Assembly: GCA_016124735.1 (NCBI GenBank)
Contig: WGMZ01000013.1
Span: 1 to 64,000, forward strand
DNA length: 64,000 nucleotides
Direction of reading: 5' to 3'
From: Bacteroidota bacterium
GTDB taxonomy: Bacteria; Bacteroidota; Bacteroidia; UBA8524
This document shows positions 35,903-45,144 of the stretch, piece by piece (the first letter of the stretch is position 1; the number at the start of each line of letters is the position of its first letter). A program made the position numbers and the translations under genes. The notes under the pieces are model-generated. The model was not told where the DNA came from and did no database searches. It saw nothing but the letters and a program-made list of their open reading frames with translations.

Positions 35903-37171
35903 TCAGGTCTTTTGTTTTTTCTTTTTCGCAGATGGAAAAAGAATGTTATTGAGAATCAATCTGTAGCCCGGAGAATTCGGAGTCAGTTTCAGATCGGTGG
36001 GAGGTTCACCCACATAATGTTGGTAGTCTTCCGGATCATGTCCTCCATAAAAGGTCCAAGTCCCATTCCCGGCCGTACCATGGATATAACGGGCCTCACC
36101 CAGCGTTTTGGTTTCTCCCATGATAATGATTCCCGGCTTAATCAAATCTTTCCGAAAGGCAGTGGTTTGTCCCATAAAACCTTTAATCACCCGGGTATGA
36201 TTTTGGGTGAGAAGAGTGGGGATCAAATCAAATTTTGCGCTGAATTCAAATAGGGTAAAATAATCATTGTCTTCGGTAATACGGGGTGCTCTGTTGTTTG
36301 GACGGGAGTCGATATTGGAATATTCGTATTCAAAAGGGTTTCGTTCCAAAAGAAAATTTTCAAAGGCAAAGGTGTTCTGAAAATTCAGTTTACTCTGAGC
36401 CTGTGGGTCTGCACCATCTCCATCGTAGATGCTCGCACAAATATCGACACCATCCGCTGAGAGCGCAATATCGTAGCTATCGGTGGCAGAACACATGGCA
36501 AACAGGAACCCTCCTCCAAGGGTAAAATCCCGAATCTTTTTCGCCACGGCCAGTTTCAGTTGTGACACTTTTGCAAAGCCATGTTTTTTGGCCATGTCTT
36601 CTGCTTCTCTAACTTGTTCTTTGTACCAGAGAGCATTATGGAAGGACTGGTAGAATTTACCATATTGGCCGGTAAAATCTTCATGGTGCAAATGCAGCCA
36701 GTCGTATTCCGGAAGTTTATCGCCCAGAACCTCATCGTCGAAAACGATATCATAAGGTATTTCTGCATAGGTCAGCACCATGGTAACTGCATCGTCCCAG
36801 GGTTGCGCTGTTTTGGGAGAATATACGGCAATCTTTGGTGCCGTTAATAATTTCACGGCTTCCATGTTGGCTTCGGGATCGGCAATTTCATTGTGTATTT
36901 GCTGAGCCTTTACTTCCGGGATAATTTCGATGCTTACTCCCCGGATCAGGCATTCCCTTTCGAGAGAACTACTGTGATCGAACATAAAGCTTCCGCCTCT
37001 GTAATTGAGCAACCACTCACCTTCACCTCCCAGGTTCAACACCCAATAAGAAATGCCATACGCTTTAAGGTGATCCTTCTGCGACTCGTCCATTGGCACC
37101 AATATTTTCACTGCCCAAAGGGGTTGAAAAATCAAAACCAATACCCCCAAAAACATCCATCTCAATCTCAT
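35903..37171 (-). CDS. Conserved secreted protein often annotated 'asparagine synthetase B'
   Basis: 422 residues from ATG 37171, which begins a signal peptide (LGVLVLIFQPLWA); the longer frame would run back through crcB. The sequence KILVPMDESQKDHLKAYGISYWVLN and LLNYRGGSF is conserved in a Bacteroidota family that databases often call asparagine synthetase B, but I see no glutaminase cysteine or PP-loop. Segments FAMCSATDSYDIAL and TWTFYGGHDPEDYQH suggest a class-I-amidotransferase-like or glycosidase-like fold. The true function is unknown. It starts 1 nt after the crcB stop. Confidence 0.75.
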   Translation of the reverse strand: MRLRWMFLGVLVLIFQPLWAVKILVPMDESQKDHLKAYGISYWVLNLGGEGEWLLNYRGGSFMFDHSSSLERECLIRGVSIEIIPEVKAQQIHNEIADPEANMEAVKLLTAPKIAVYSPKTAQPWDDAVTMVLTYAEIPYDIVFDDEVLGDKLPEYDWLHLHHEDFTGQYGKFYQSFHNALWYKEQVREAEDMAKKHGFAKVSQLKLAVAKKIRDFTLGGGFLFAMCSATDSYDIALSADGVDICASIYDGDGADPQAQSKLNFQNTFAFENFLLERNPFEYEYSNIDSRPNNRAPRITEDNDYFTLFEFSAKFDLIPTLLTQNHTRVIKGFMGQTTAFRKDLIKPGIIIMGETKTLGEARYIHGTAGNGTWTFYGGHDPEDYQHYVGEPPTDLKLTPNSPGYRLILNNILFPSAKKKKQKT

Positions 37172-37172
37172 G

Positions 37173-37538
37173 TTATCTCGCAATTTGAATACCCACAAAA
37201 ACGGCCAATATGCCCGCAATATTTGTTCCCAATATAAAGAATATCGCTTCCTTCCAGGCTTTTGCCTCGATGAGTGCAATGGCATCGAGTCCGAAAGATG
37301 AAAATGTGGTAAATCCACCCAATAATCCAACGATAAGCAGCGGTTTGTATTGTGTCCATTGAGGCTGTTCAATCAGCCAGACACTCACTAAGCCAATAAA
37401 AAAACAACCAATAACATTGGCGCTGAATACAGTCCAGGGGAAAATAGTTGTCCCGGCATGGGTAAAAAGAAAGGACAAGGCAAATCGGGCCATGGCTCCA
37501 AGCGCCCCACCCAATGCAATTTGCAACCAAATGAGCAT
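37173..37538 (-). CDS. crcB: CrcB/Fluc fluoride channel
   Basis: 121 residues, four helices: GGALGAMARFALS, TVFSANVIGCFFIG, GLLGGFTTFSSF and a last helix. These are the family motifs of the dimeric fluoride exporter. A perfect promoter box ends 5 nt before the ATG, so a fluoride riboswitch in the leader is excluded by lack of space. It heads a unit with the 'AsnB'-like gene. Confidence 0.95.
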   Translation of the reverse strand: MLIWLQIALGGALGAMARFALSFLFTHAGTTIFPWTVFSANVIGCFFIGLVSVWLIEQPQWTQYKPLLIVGLLGGFTTFSSFGLDAIALIEAKAWKEAIFFILGTNIAGILAVFVGIQIAR

Positions 37539-37543
37539 GGAAT

Positions 37544-37551
37544 CAAAGGTA
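37544..37551 (-). promoter_or_regulatory. -7 box directly before crcB
   Basis: TACCTTTG on the minus strand, exact match, ending 5 nt before the ATG at 37538 (TTTGATTCCATG). Back to back with the tatC box 22 nt away. Confidence 0.65.
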
Positions 37552-37573
37552 TGGAAATGCGCTGGCTTTAAGG

Positions 37574-37581
37574 TATTTTTG
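37574..37581 (+). promoter_or_regulatory. -7 box directly before tatC
   Basis: TATTTTTG, exact match, ending 8 nt before the ATG at 37590. The spacer GCGCCCTCC resembles that of other short-leader genes here. Confidence 0.65.
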
Positions 37582-37589
37582 CGCCCTCC

Positions 37590-38438
37590 ATGCCACTTGA
37601 TCAGGAATTTGATTTAGAAGAATTGCAGCGCAGCACACAGGAAGAGCCCGAGGAAATGACCTTCATGGATCATATTGAAGAGTTACGCTGGCATTTGGTC
37701 CGGTCCATTATTGTGGTGCTGGCCATGACTGTTTTGGCATTTGTCTTCAAGAATATTCTGTTTGATCAAATCATCTTTGGGCCAAAAAGACTCGATTTCT
37801 GGACTTACCGTGCTTTATGTGATTTGGGATATAGAATTTATGGAGACGATAGTTTGTGCATTAAAGAATTTTCCTTTCGCATCACCAATATCAGCATGTC
37901 TGGGCAGTTTACTTCCCACCTGTTTATTTCTTTTCTTGCCGGTATTGTGTTGGCATTCCCATATATCATCTGGGAAATATGGCGCTTTGTAAAGCCTGCA
38001 CTCCACGCAACTGAAAAGAACAAAACCCGCGGAGTGGTTTTTTATGGAAGTCTGCTTTTCGCTGCCGGGGTGCTGTTTGGATACTATTTCCTCTCTCCCA
38101 TTTCTGTCAATTTTATGGGCAGCTATAAGGTAAGTGATGAAGTGGAAAATTATATAAGCCTGGACTCTTATTTGAATTTTGTGGCGAGCCTGACTTTTGG
38201 ATCCGGCTTGCTCTTCGAGCTACCTTTGGCTATCTTTTTCCTCGCAAAAATCGGATTGATAACTTCCGATTATATGAAACGATACCGGAGTTATGCTTTT
38301 GTAATTATCCTGATAATATCGGCTATCGTAACTCCGCCGGATGTCGCATCCCAAATATTAATGACGCTTCCAATCTACGGATTGTATGAAATAGGAATAT
38401 GGATCGCCAGGCGCGTTGAAAAACGGCAGGCATTATAA
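37590..38438 (+). CDS. tatC: Sec-independent translocase TatC
   Basis: 282 residues. The conserved MTFMDHIEELRWHLVRSI near the N-terminus is the Tat signal-peptide receptor site, followed by six helices, with FAGVLFGYYFLSPI-like and YRSYAFVIILIISAIVTPPD in the second half. An insert of about 35 residues between helices 1 and 2 is longer than in E. coli, as is common in Bacteroidota. tatA/B is not in the window. Confidence 0.96.
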   Translation: MPLDQEFDLEELQRSTQEEPEEMTFMDHIEELRWHLVRSIIVVLAMTVLAFVFKNILFDQIIFGPKRLDFWTYRALCDLGYRIYGDDSLCIKEFSFRITNISMSGQFTSHLFISFLAGIVLAFPYIIWEIWRFVKPALHATEKNKTRGVVFYGSLLFAAGVLFGYYFLSPISVNFMGSYKVSDEVENYISLDSYLNFVASLTFGSGLLFELPLAIFFLAKIGLITSDYMKRYRSYAFVIILIISAIVTPPDVASQILMTLPIYGLYEIGIWIARRVEKRQAL

Positions 38439-38449
38439 ACAGTACAAAA

Positions 38450-38878
38450 ATGAAACTAGCGATTGCCAGTGACCATGCCGGTTACGAACTCAAGGAAAAG
38501 ATGAAATTACACCTGACTCAAATGGGTCATGAAGTAGAGGATTTTGGGACCAATAGCACGGAATCTACAGATTATCCGGATTATGCTCATCCATTGTCCG
38601 CATCAGTAGAAAGCGGCAAGAATCAGCTGGGGATTCTTATTTGTGGTAGCGGAAACGGTGTTTGCATGACGGCCAATCACCATGCGGGCATTCGTGCAGC
38701 TTTAGCCTGGAATAAAGAAATTGCAGAACTGGCCAGACAGCATAACAATGCCAATGTTCTGTGTCTTCCAGCCCGCTATATCAGTACTGAAGAAGCGTTT
38801 GCCATTACAGAAGCTTACCTGAATGCCCATTTCGAAGGCGGACGCCATGAGCGTCGGGTAGAAAAAATAGCTTTGTGA
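38450..38878 (+). CDS. rpiB: Ribose-5-phosphate isomerase B
   Basis: 142 residues. It interconverts ribose-5-phosphate and ribulose-5-phosphate in the pentose phosphate pathway. Motifs: IASDHAGYELKE at the N-terminus, DYPDYAHPL, ILICGSGNGVCMTANHHAGIRAAL with the catalytic cysteine, and NANVLCLPARYIS. It follows tatC by 11 nt; the TGA stop overlaps the start of the M28 peptidase. Confidence 0.95.
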   Translation: MKLAIASDHAGYELKEKMKLHLTQMGHEVEDFGTNSTESTDYPDYAHPLSASVESGKNQLGILICGSGNGVCMTANHHAGIRAALAWNKEIAELARQHNNANVLCLPARYISTEEAFAITEAYLNAHFEGGRHERRVEKIAL

Positions 38879-39870
38879 TGCGGATTTTTGTTGTCGGCAT
38901 TGGCCTGCTAATTTCCTTCACGGGTTTTGCCCAATTAAAAACGGCAGTGAGTGATACGACACGCAACTTTTCTGAAGCACGCCTTAAAGCGCACTTGGAA
39001 GTACTTACTTCTGACAGCCTTGAAGGGCGTTGCACCGCAACAGAAGGACAAAAAAAAGCGGCTGCCTACATCTCCTCATTCATGGAGGAATATCATCTGC
39101 TGCAGGTCGTCAAAGACAGCAATGGCAACGCAAGCTGGTTTCAGTCCTGGCCTTTTGCCAAGCGATTTGGCGACCCGAAGAAATACCTACCCTATTCTGA
39201 AAATGTAATTGGGTTACTTCCCGCAAGTGTTCCAAACAATGAATACATTGTGATTTCCGGCCACTACGATCATCTTGGGATCATCCGCGATACGATTTAC
39301 AACGGTGCAGATGATAATGGTACAGGAACAGCCAGCTTACTGGAACTGATTCGCTTGTTGAGCATGGATTCTATCCGGCCCCGAAATATCTTGTTTATTT
39401 TCTTTAGTGGCGAAGAGAAAGGCTTACTTGGCTCAAAGTATTACAGTGAACATCCGGTAATTCCATTAGAAGAGCTGTATTGCGATATCAATATTGATAT
39501 GATTGGTCGGGCAGACAGTGCCCATATGGCAGATAGCAATTACATTTATGTAATCGGTTCCGATCGAATTTCGAATGACCTGGACCAATTGCTTCGGAAT
39601 GCCAATGCCAGAGGCGATTCTTTGTTTCTGGATTATACCTTCAATGACCCTGAAGACCCTCAGCGTCTCTATGAGCGTTCGGATCATTATAATTTTGCCA
39701 AGCACGATATACCCGTAGTATTTTTCTTTTCAGGCTTGCACCCGGACTACCATAGTTTTTCAGATGATATGGAGAAAATCAATCTTGGGATTTTATATAA
39801 AAGGATGATGCTGGCCTATCGATTAACCAAAGAGTTGTTGGTTCATCCGGGGAACTTACAGAGAAATTGA
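38878..39870 (+). CDS. M28-family metallopeptidase
   Basis: 330 residues with a signal peptide (LLISFTGFAQ). Zinc ligands and catalytic residues are in order: SGHYDHLG, YNGADDNGTG, FSGEEKGLLGS, NIDMIGR and HPDYHSFSDD. It is an exported aminopeptidase. ATG 38878 shares its A with the rpiB TGA stop (TGATG); a GTG lies one codon earlier. Its 3' end overlaps the convergent GH3 gene by 15 bp. Confidence 0.93.
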   Translation: MRIFVVGIGLLISFTGFAQLKTAVSDTTRNFSEARLKAHLEVLTSDSLEGRCTATEGQKKAAAYISSFMEEYHLLQVVKDSNGNASWFQSWPFAKRFGDPKKYLPYSENVIGLLPASVPNNEYIVISGHYDHLGIIRDTIYNGADDNGTGTASLLELIRLLSMDSIRPRNILFIFFSGEEKGLLGSKYYSEHPVIPLEELYCDINIDMIGRADSAHMADSNYIYVIGSDRISNDLDQLLRNANARGDSLFLDYTFNDPEDPQRLYERSDHYNFAKHDIPVVFFFSGLHPDYHSFSDDMEKINLGILYKRMMLAYRLTKELLVHPGNLQRN

Positions 39871-41397
39871 CTGAGTGCGGTATTGATTTACAAAACTTTG
39901 CCAATCGCTCATCATCTCTCCTTTTAAAACGCGTGGAAACTTATTCTGCGATCCGATTTTCCCTTTTTCTTTCAGGAAGTCAATGAACACGTGGTTGGGC
40001 AGTATATCCACTAAAATATCGTGGAGTGCATGATTCCTTTCCACCGCATAATCGTCATTAAGCTCCTTAAGGTAACCATCCAGTTTTTCTTTGATTTCAG
40101 CGTTATCCAGCTCTGTATCGCAACCGATAAACCAGTGGTGTGCAAACAGACCTTCGTGAGGAATTCCCATCACAGTAAATTCCGGCATATAGGCGCCACA
40201 TTCTTCTGACAACAGAGAAATGGCTTTGGTCATATTGTCTACGGAAAGATGCTCTCCACAAAGACTCAAATAGTGTTTGATTCTTCCGGATATCACCAGC
40301 TCAAGGTTGTGACTATCAATGAACTTTACTACATCACCGATGAGATAGCGCCAGGTTCCGGAAACCGTGCTGATGACTAATGCATATTCCACTCCGGGTT
40401 CAACCTGCATGATATTCAATGCCTTTGCATCCGGAAGTAAATCTCCGTCTTCCGTGAAATTTTCGCGATCGAAGGGAACGAATTCAAAATAGATTCCCGA
40501 ATTGACCTGCAAGGCCATTCCCTCTGCATGTGGACGGTTTCCGAAAGCCATAAATCCCTCCGAGGCGAGGTAAGTTTCGTAGTAATAGATTTCTTCGCCA
40601 ACAAGTTTCTCGAAGGCCTTTTTATACGGACCAAAGGCTACGCCACCATGTATATAGACTTTGAAATTGGGCCAAATATCATGGATGGTCTGCAATTCGT
40701 AGCGTTCAATAATCTTTTCGAAGAGAATTTGAATCCAGGCCGGCACACCGGCAATCATGCCCACATCCCATTTTTTCGCCTCGGTCACCATTTCTTCAAT
40801 CTTTTGTTCCCAGTTGCGGTTCTTTCGAATGCGTTTTTCCGGCTTGGAAAATACTTCGAACCAGAATGGAAGATTGCTGGTAGTGATTCCACTTAAATCA
40901 CCTGAATAGCTAATTCCATTGAATTGAAGATCAGTGGATCCCCCCACCATCAGCGAATGTTTGGTGATAAATTCTTTGGGCAAATTGGAACGGGCAATAG
41001 CCAAAATTTGCTTGGCACTTGTTCGTTTAATCTGTTTGAGCATATCCCGGGTTACCGGAATGTATTTACTTGCGCCCTCTGAGGTGCCAGAACTCAGTGC
41101 AAAATGAGTAGTTTTTCCCGGCCAGGTAACATTTTCCTCTCCCTCATAGGCGCGCTGCCACCAGGGATGCATGGTCGAGTAATTTCCGAGAGGAACCAAT
41201 CGGGCATAATCTTCGGCAATGTTCTGACTGTAGTAGAGATCGCGAAAGCCATGTGCCTTTCCGAATTCAGTGTCCTGCGCTTTTTCAATCAGCTTTCGGA
41301 GCACAGCCGTTTGAACATCAAAAACCTGGGGTTGTTTCAAACGGAAGCGTTGACCAAGGTCTCTGCCCTGCTTGACGAAATTTCTGATAATGCCCAT
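39856..41397 (-). CDS. GH3 auxin-responsive-promoter-family protein
   Basis: 513 residues of the GH3 acyl-adenylate fold. Seen motifs: HFALSSGTSEGASKYIPVT (phosphate loop), an acidic YYETYLASEGF region and YRYLIGDVVKF-like (WRYLIGDVVKF). Plant relatives join amino acids to hormones; bacterial members have no known substrate and are widespread in Bacteroidota. A near-match box TTACTTTG lies 9 nt before the ATG. It may be co-transcribed with the YdeI-like gene 59 nt upstream. Confidence 0.88.
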   Translation of the reverse strand: MGIIRNFVKQGRDLGQRFRLKQPQVFDVQTAVLRKLIEKAQDTEFGKAHGFRDLYYSQNIAEDYARLVPLGNYSTMHPWWQRAYEGEENVTWPGKTTHFALSSGTSEGASKYIPVTRDMLKQIKRTSAKQILAIARSNLPKEFITKHSLMVGGSTDLQFNGISYSGDLSGITTSNLPFWFEVFSKPEKRIRKNRNWEQKIEEMVTEAKKWDVGMIAGVPAWIQILFEKIIERYELQTIHDIWPNFKVYIHGGVAFGPYKKAFEKLVGEEIYYYETYLASEGFMAFGNRPHAEGMALQVNSGIYFEFVPFDRENFTEDGDLLPDAKALNIMQVEPGVEYALVISTVSGTWRYLIGDVVKFIDSHNLELVISGRIKHYLSLCGEHLSVDNMTKAISLLSEECGAYMPEFTVMGIPHEGLFAHHWFIGCDTELDNAEIKEKLDGYLKELNDDYAVERNHALHDILVDILPNHVFIDFLKEKGKIGSQNKFPRVLKGEMMSDWQSFVNQYRTQSISL

Positions 41398-41456
41398 AAA
41401 GTATCACAAAGTAACAGAAAAATGCATGAATCGTAAAAAGCAGGCATCTGCCAGCT

Positions 41457-41936
41457 CTATTTAATTTTCCCCTCGGCATGCAGTTCCCGCACACGTGTCA
41501 TGAGATGTAAAGCCCGATTTATTCGCATCTGCACCCCTTTCGCCGAAGACACATAATGCAACAGACCTCTTTGCAACCCGGGTGTGGCTCTTTGAAAAAG
41601 ATCACGCCCTTCCGGGTCTTGTTCCATTACTTCTCTCATCTCATCCGGAAAATCCATTCCATATTCAGAACGATCTTCCTGCAAATGAATTTCGACTTCC
41701 ATCCCTTCTTTTAGATGATATTTATCCACCAGCTTCTTATTTAAAGCAACATGGGAATAGCCATTTTTGGAATTCCGCAACCCGCGATGAAGCGTATCCT
41801 CTCCCAACTCCATCATGACACGTGCATTCGGATCAATTCCCAGTTTCTCATGACTGTTTGCCTCGAGCTCCAGGTACCAGCCACCTATTTCTGCTCCTGT
41901 ATAACGCACTATTCCGGTGAAAGCAATTTTCTTCAT
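41457..41936 (-). CDS. YdeI/OmpD-associated family protein with DUF1905 domain
   Basis: 159 residues. An N-terminal DUF1905 barrel (FTGIVRYTGAEIGGWYLELE to about 85, VALNKKLVDKYHLKEGMEVEI) and a C-terminal YdeI helical part with LLHYVSSAKGVQMRINRAL. Relatives are linked to bacteriocin protection or stress, without a known mechanism. The start overlaps the upstream gene's stop (ATGA). Confidence 0.8.
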   Translation of the reverse strand: MKKIAFTGIVRYTGAEIGGWYLELEANSHEKLGIDPNARVMMELGEDTLHRGLRNSKNGYSHVALNKKLVDKYHLKEGMEVEIHLQEDRSEYGMDFPDEMREVMEQDPEGRDLFQRATPGLQRGLLHYVSSAKGVQMRINRALHLMTRVRELHAEGKIK

Positions 41937-42601
41937 TGGGTCGAATTGAATGCTACTTTTGGATAATCCGGCATCTCCGTCCAGGCAGGGTCAGGTTCTT
42001 CTGATGATTCTATTCGGAATGCTTCAATTCGAATATTGACCGGAAACATGACCAAAGAACGCAAAAGATAAGGAGCCTGGCAATCGGCATAATACCGGTT
42101 ATAATGTCCCTGATACAGGCGACTAAATCGTTTGGGAGAAACGTGCATGGTAGAATCGTACCACATCTCAATCTGAAACTGATTATCTTCCATAAAATAG
42201 CTATTGCACTCTCTACCCAATAGCTGATGTTTTTCCTCTCGCTTCACTGCATTGCGAAGCATATTTTCTTCTTTGGCCACTTCGTAATACAAAGTGTCAA
42301 CACCTTCCTTAACAAAATAGATGAGGCCCTTGTCGTTGTCGTACCACTCTGTTATGGGAGCTTCGCTGTAAATCTCCAACTTATATCCTTTGTCTGTAAA
42401 GCTTACTGCAATTGAATCGCCAAACACTCCCTGCAGACGCGAAATGATATCTCCGGATGCCTGTCCACCCACACTTACCTTGTAAATGATTTTGCCATAA
42501 AACTCGTGTTCCTTTTCACGGCCTGATTCATTGCAGGTAAGAAACAATGTGCTTACCCCGGGCAAACACAAAGCGAAAAGCAGGAGCATTTTATTCATCA
42601 T
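41933..42601 (-). CDS. Hypothetical exported protein
   Basis: 222 residues. The N-terminal hydrophobic run (MLLLFALCLPGVSTLFLTC) is a signal sequence, possibly a lipoprotein one with C23. The body has features of DUF4412/GLPGLI-like proteins (GKIIYKVSVGG, EICSE-like strands, LLGRECNSYFMEDNQFQIEMWYD), but I cannot assign it. Translationally coupled to the YdeI-like gene. Start could be M1 (42601) or M2 (42598). Confidence 0.7.
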   Translation of the reverse strand: MMNKMLLLFALCLPGVSTLFLTCNESGREKEHEFYGKIIYKVSVGGQASGDIISRLQGVFGDSIAVSFTDKGYKLEIYSEAPITEWYDNDKGLIYFVKEGVDTLYYEVAKEENMLRNAVKREEKHQLLGRECNSYFMEDNQFQIEMWYDSTMHVSPKRFSRLYQGHYNRYYADCQAPYLLRSLVMFPVNIRIEAFRIESSEEPDPAWTEMPDYPKVAFNSTQ

Positions 42602-42655
42602 CCAAACTTAAGCTTTCCTTTTCTCAAAGCGGAAAATTCTCATCTTTGAAAATCC

Positions 42656-43687
42656 ATGCGGCGTCCCTATTTATTTTTTCTAAGTCCCATTTATGCCCTG
42701 GCGGTTTCTATTCGCAATTGGCTCTTTGATGCCGGATTATTGAAGTCGATTCGATTTGGTACGCCGACACTGGTTATTGGGAATTTGAGTGCAGGGGGAT
42801 CGGGGAAAACGCCACATACTGAATATTTTTTGTCATTATTTATAGAGAAGAAATGCGCAGTAATCAGCCGGGGATATGGAAGAAAAACGAAAGGCTTCCT
42901 CTGGGTGGAAAGCGATTCGACTGCTGATTTCGTGGGAGATGAGCCTCTTCAGATGAAGAAAAAATACCCTCACATTCCTATTGCTGTTTGCGAAGATCGG
43001 GTTATGGCAGTTCCTGAGCTGATGGAGCAATTCCCGGAAACAGAGCTCATTCTTTTTGACGACGCTTTCCAACATCGCTACCTGAATGGAAAATGCCAGG
43101 TCTTACTGAGCATGTACTCGGATTTATTCGTGGATGACACTTATCTGCCCGGTGGAAATTTACGTGAATCACAAATGGCGGCCAAACGCGCGGATATGGT
43201 CATCGTGAGTAAATGTCCCAATAATTTGAATCCCTCCGAAATGGCCATATTGGAAGAAAAGCTTTCCCGCTATACCGCAGCACCCGTCTTTTTTAGCCGG
43301 TTGGAAGCCGAAAATGCAGTTTTTCCGCTGGGCAATGAGCGACAATCAGAGGAGTTAAAAGAAGAAAACATGATGGTATTTTCTGCCATTGCCGGAGGCA
43401 GTAAGTGGGCTGAATCTTACCGTTCTTTGTTCAAAGCGAAAACCGGACAGCTAACTTACCGGGATCACCACCGATTCAGCATTCATGATATTCGTCTGCT
43501 GCGAAAAAAATGGGAAGCTCTCAATAAACCGCTTATTCTGACAACCGAGAAAGACTGGATGCGTTTGCAACAATTCCAGCAGGAATTGGATGGGTTGCCA
43601 TTGCTTTATTTTCCAATATTTGTCAAATTTCTGAAAGATGATATTGCACTCAAAAAGCAGTTGGAATTTTGCCTGTTTCAACGATGA
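42656..43687 (+). CDS. lpxK: Tetraacyldisaccharide 4'-kinase
   Basis: 343 residues. Inner-membrane kinase adding the 4'-phosphate in lipid A synthesis. N-terminal membrane helix, then the P-loop VIGNLSAGGSGKTPHTEY (about 40-57), SRGYGRKTKGF, GDEPLQMKKKYP and LFDDAFQHRYL. A CATCTTTG box (7/8) ends 7 nt before the ATG. It shows that the organism makes lipid A. Confidence 0.95.
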   Translation: MRRPYLFFLSPIYALAVSIRNWLFDAGLLKSIRFGTPTLVIGNLSAGGSGKTPHTEYFLSLFIEKKCAVISRGYGRKTKGFLWVESDSTADFVGDEPLQMKKKYPHIPIAVCEDRVMAVPELMEQFPETELILFDDAFQHRYLNGKCQVLLSMYSDLFVDDTYLPGGNLRESQMAAKRADMVIVSKCPNNLNPSEMAILEEKLSRYTAAPVFFSRLEAENAVFPLGNERQSEELKEENMMVFSAIAGGSKWAESYRSLFKAKTGQLTYRDHHRFSIHDIRLLRKKWEALNKPLILTTEKDWMRLQQFQQELDGLPLLYFPIFVKFLKDDIALKKQLEFCLFQR

Positions 43688-43723
43688 TTTCCGGATTATG
43701 TAAACATTAAGCAGCCGTGACCT

Positions 43724-43731
43724 TACATTTG
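43724..43731 (+). promoter_or_regulatory. -7 box of the T9SS-cargo gene
   Basis: TACATTTG, exact match, 18 nt before the ATG at 43750. The GTG at 43717, which opens the frame further upstream, precedes the box and is excluded. Confidence 0.6.
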
Positions 43732-43749
43732 TTGTCCTATCATTATTGC

Positions 43750-45141
43750 ATGAAAAAATATTTTCTACTCTTAGGTCTGCTGGCAAGTACCTTTTCTCAG
43801 GGCCAGTTCTATACCGGATATAATATGGTTCAACTGAGTCGGTGGAGCAACGACAATCTTCCATCACTCGGAACCCAAAAATTCAATAATGGCTGGGGCT
43901 GGTATGACAGCGCTAAGCAGAAAGAATATGCAATTTTTGGTAGCCTCGATTCCACCTATTTTTTCGATGTGACAGATCCATTCAACATTATACTTTGCGA
44001 TGCAGAAGCGGGTCGCGCAACGGGTTCCATCTGGAGAAATTATAAAACGTATCAGCATTATTGTTACGCAGTGGCCGACCATGGAAGAAGCTCTCTTCAG
44101 ATTTTTGACATGCAATATCTGCCGGATTCTGTGCATAAGGTATACGATTCGGATTCGCTCATCATGCGTTCGCATACTTCCTATATTGATGGGAACAGAT
44201 TGTACTGCAATTCAGTAGTTAACGGAATCAATGTTTCTTCGGCCGTCACGGTTTTGGGCTTGGATGACCCGGAAAACCCGCAATTTTTAGGCACCTTGCG
44301 CCCACCTATTTTTGATGGAGTGCCTGCTTTTGTCAAGTGCCATGATTCCTATGTACGTAATGATACACTGTATTGTTCCGGGGAAAATGCCGGCGTCTTC
44401 ATCTACGACATGAAAGACCCGAACAATGGAAATTTGCTGGGTACCATTTCTGATTACCCCGACAAGGGATATAACCACTCGAGTTATTTATCCGATGACG
44501 GAAAAGTTCTGGTTTTTGCAGATGAAAACGCCGATTTGGGACTAAAAGCCTACGACGTTACCAATCCGGCTAATCCCAAATTTCTATCTCTGTTCAAATC
44601 GCATGCTAACGCCACGCCCCATAACCCCTATTTTATCGGACGCCGGCTCTTTGTAAGTTACTACCACGATGGCATTTATGTATGGAACCTAAACGATCCG
44701 AAAAACCCGGAAGTGATCGCATGGTATGACACCTATCCACAAAACGGCACCGATTATGCCGGCTACGAAGGGTGTTGGGGAGTTTATCCTTACCTGCCCT
44801 CCGGAAATATTCTGGCTTTCGATATGACCAACGGAATGTTTGTACTTCGAATGGACAAAGAAGCCAGTTCGCAAAATCCGAATTATGTTTCACACGACAT
44901 TCGAATATATCCAAACCCAAGCAAGGGAATAGTAAATATTGACTGGGTTCAGGGAATTGAAGAAACACAAGATCTACAGGTTCTGGACTTGCAGGGGAAA
45001 GTCGTTTTTCAACAGAATTTTCAAGCGATTGCGGGTCAGAATGAGTTGCAAATTCATCTCCAGGGAATGGAGAAAGGGATTTATGTCGTTCAATTAACAG
45101 GCGCAAAAACCCATATTTGCAAGAAACTGACTCTGCAATAA
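43750..45141 (+). CDS. Choice-of-anchor B (LVIVD-repeat) protein with T9SS sorting domain
   Basis: 463 residues. Signal peptide (LLGLLASTFSQGQ), a beta-propeller-like body of repeated strands (IFGSLDSTYFFDVTDPFN, LQIFDMQYL, VTVLGLDDPENPQFLGTL, IYDMKDPNNGNLLG, LKAYDVTNPANPKFL, IYVWNLNDPKNPEVI) and a C-terminal Por domain from about 385: YPNPSKGIVNI, DLQGKVV and KGIYVVQLTGA. It is exported through the type IX system to the surface. The porin gene follows after 3 nt. Confidence 0.92.
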   Translation: MKKYFLLLGLLASTFSQGQFYTGYNMVQLSRWSNDNLPSLGTQKFNNGWGWYDSAKQKEYAIFGSLDSTYFFDVTDPFNIILCDAEAGRATGSIWRNYKTYQHYCYAVADHGRSSLQIFDMQYLPDSVHKVYDSDSLIMRSHTSYIDGNRLYCNSVVNGINVSSAVTVLGLDDPENPQFLGTLRPPIFDGVPAFVKCHDSYVRNDTLYCSGENAGVFIYDMKDPNNGNLLGTISDYPDKGYNHSSYLSDDGKVLVFADENADLGLKAYDVTNPANPKFLSLFKSHANATPHNPYFIGRRLFVSYYHDGIYVWNLNDPKNPEVIAWYDTYPQNGTDYAGYEGCWGVYPYLPSGNILAFDMTNGMFVLRMDKEASSQNPNYVSHDIRIYPNPSKGIVNIDWVQGIEETQDLQVLDLQGKVVFQQNFQAIAGQNELQIHLQGMEKGIYVVQLTGAKTHICKKLTLQ

Positions 45142-45144
45142 TTA

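Noticed and set aside
37172-37372. N-terminal extension of the 'AsnB'-like protein across crcB
   Set aside because: It would overlap crcB by 200 bp and hide a clear signal peptide that starts at 37171.
37539-37589. Fluoride riboswitch before crcB
   Set aside because: Only 51 nt separate the divergent starts and the promoter box is 5 nt from the crcB ATG, leaving no leader.
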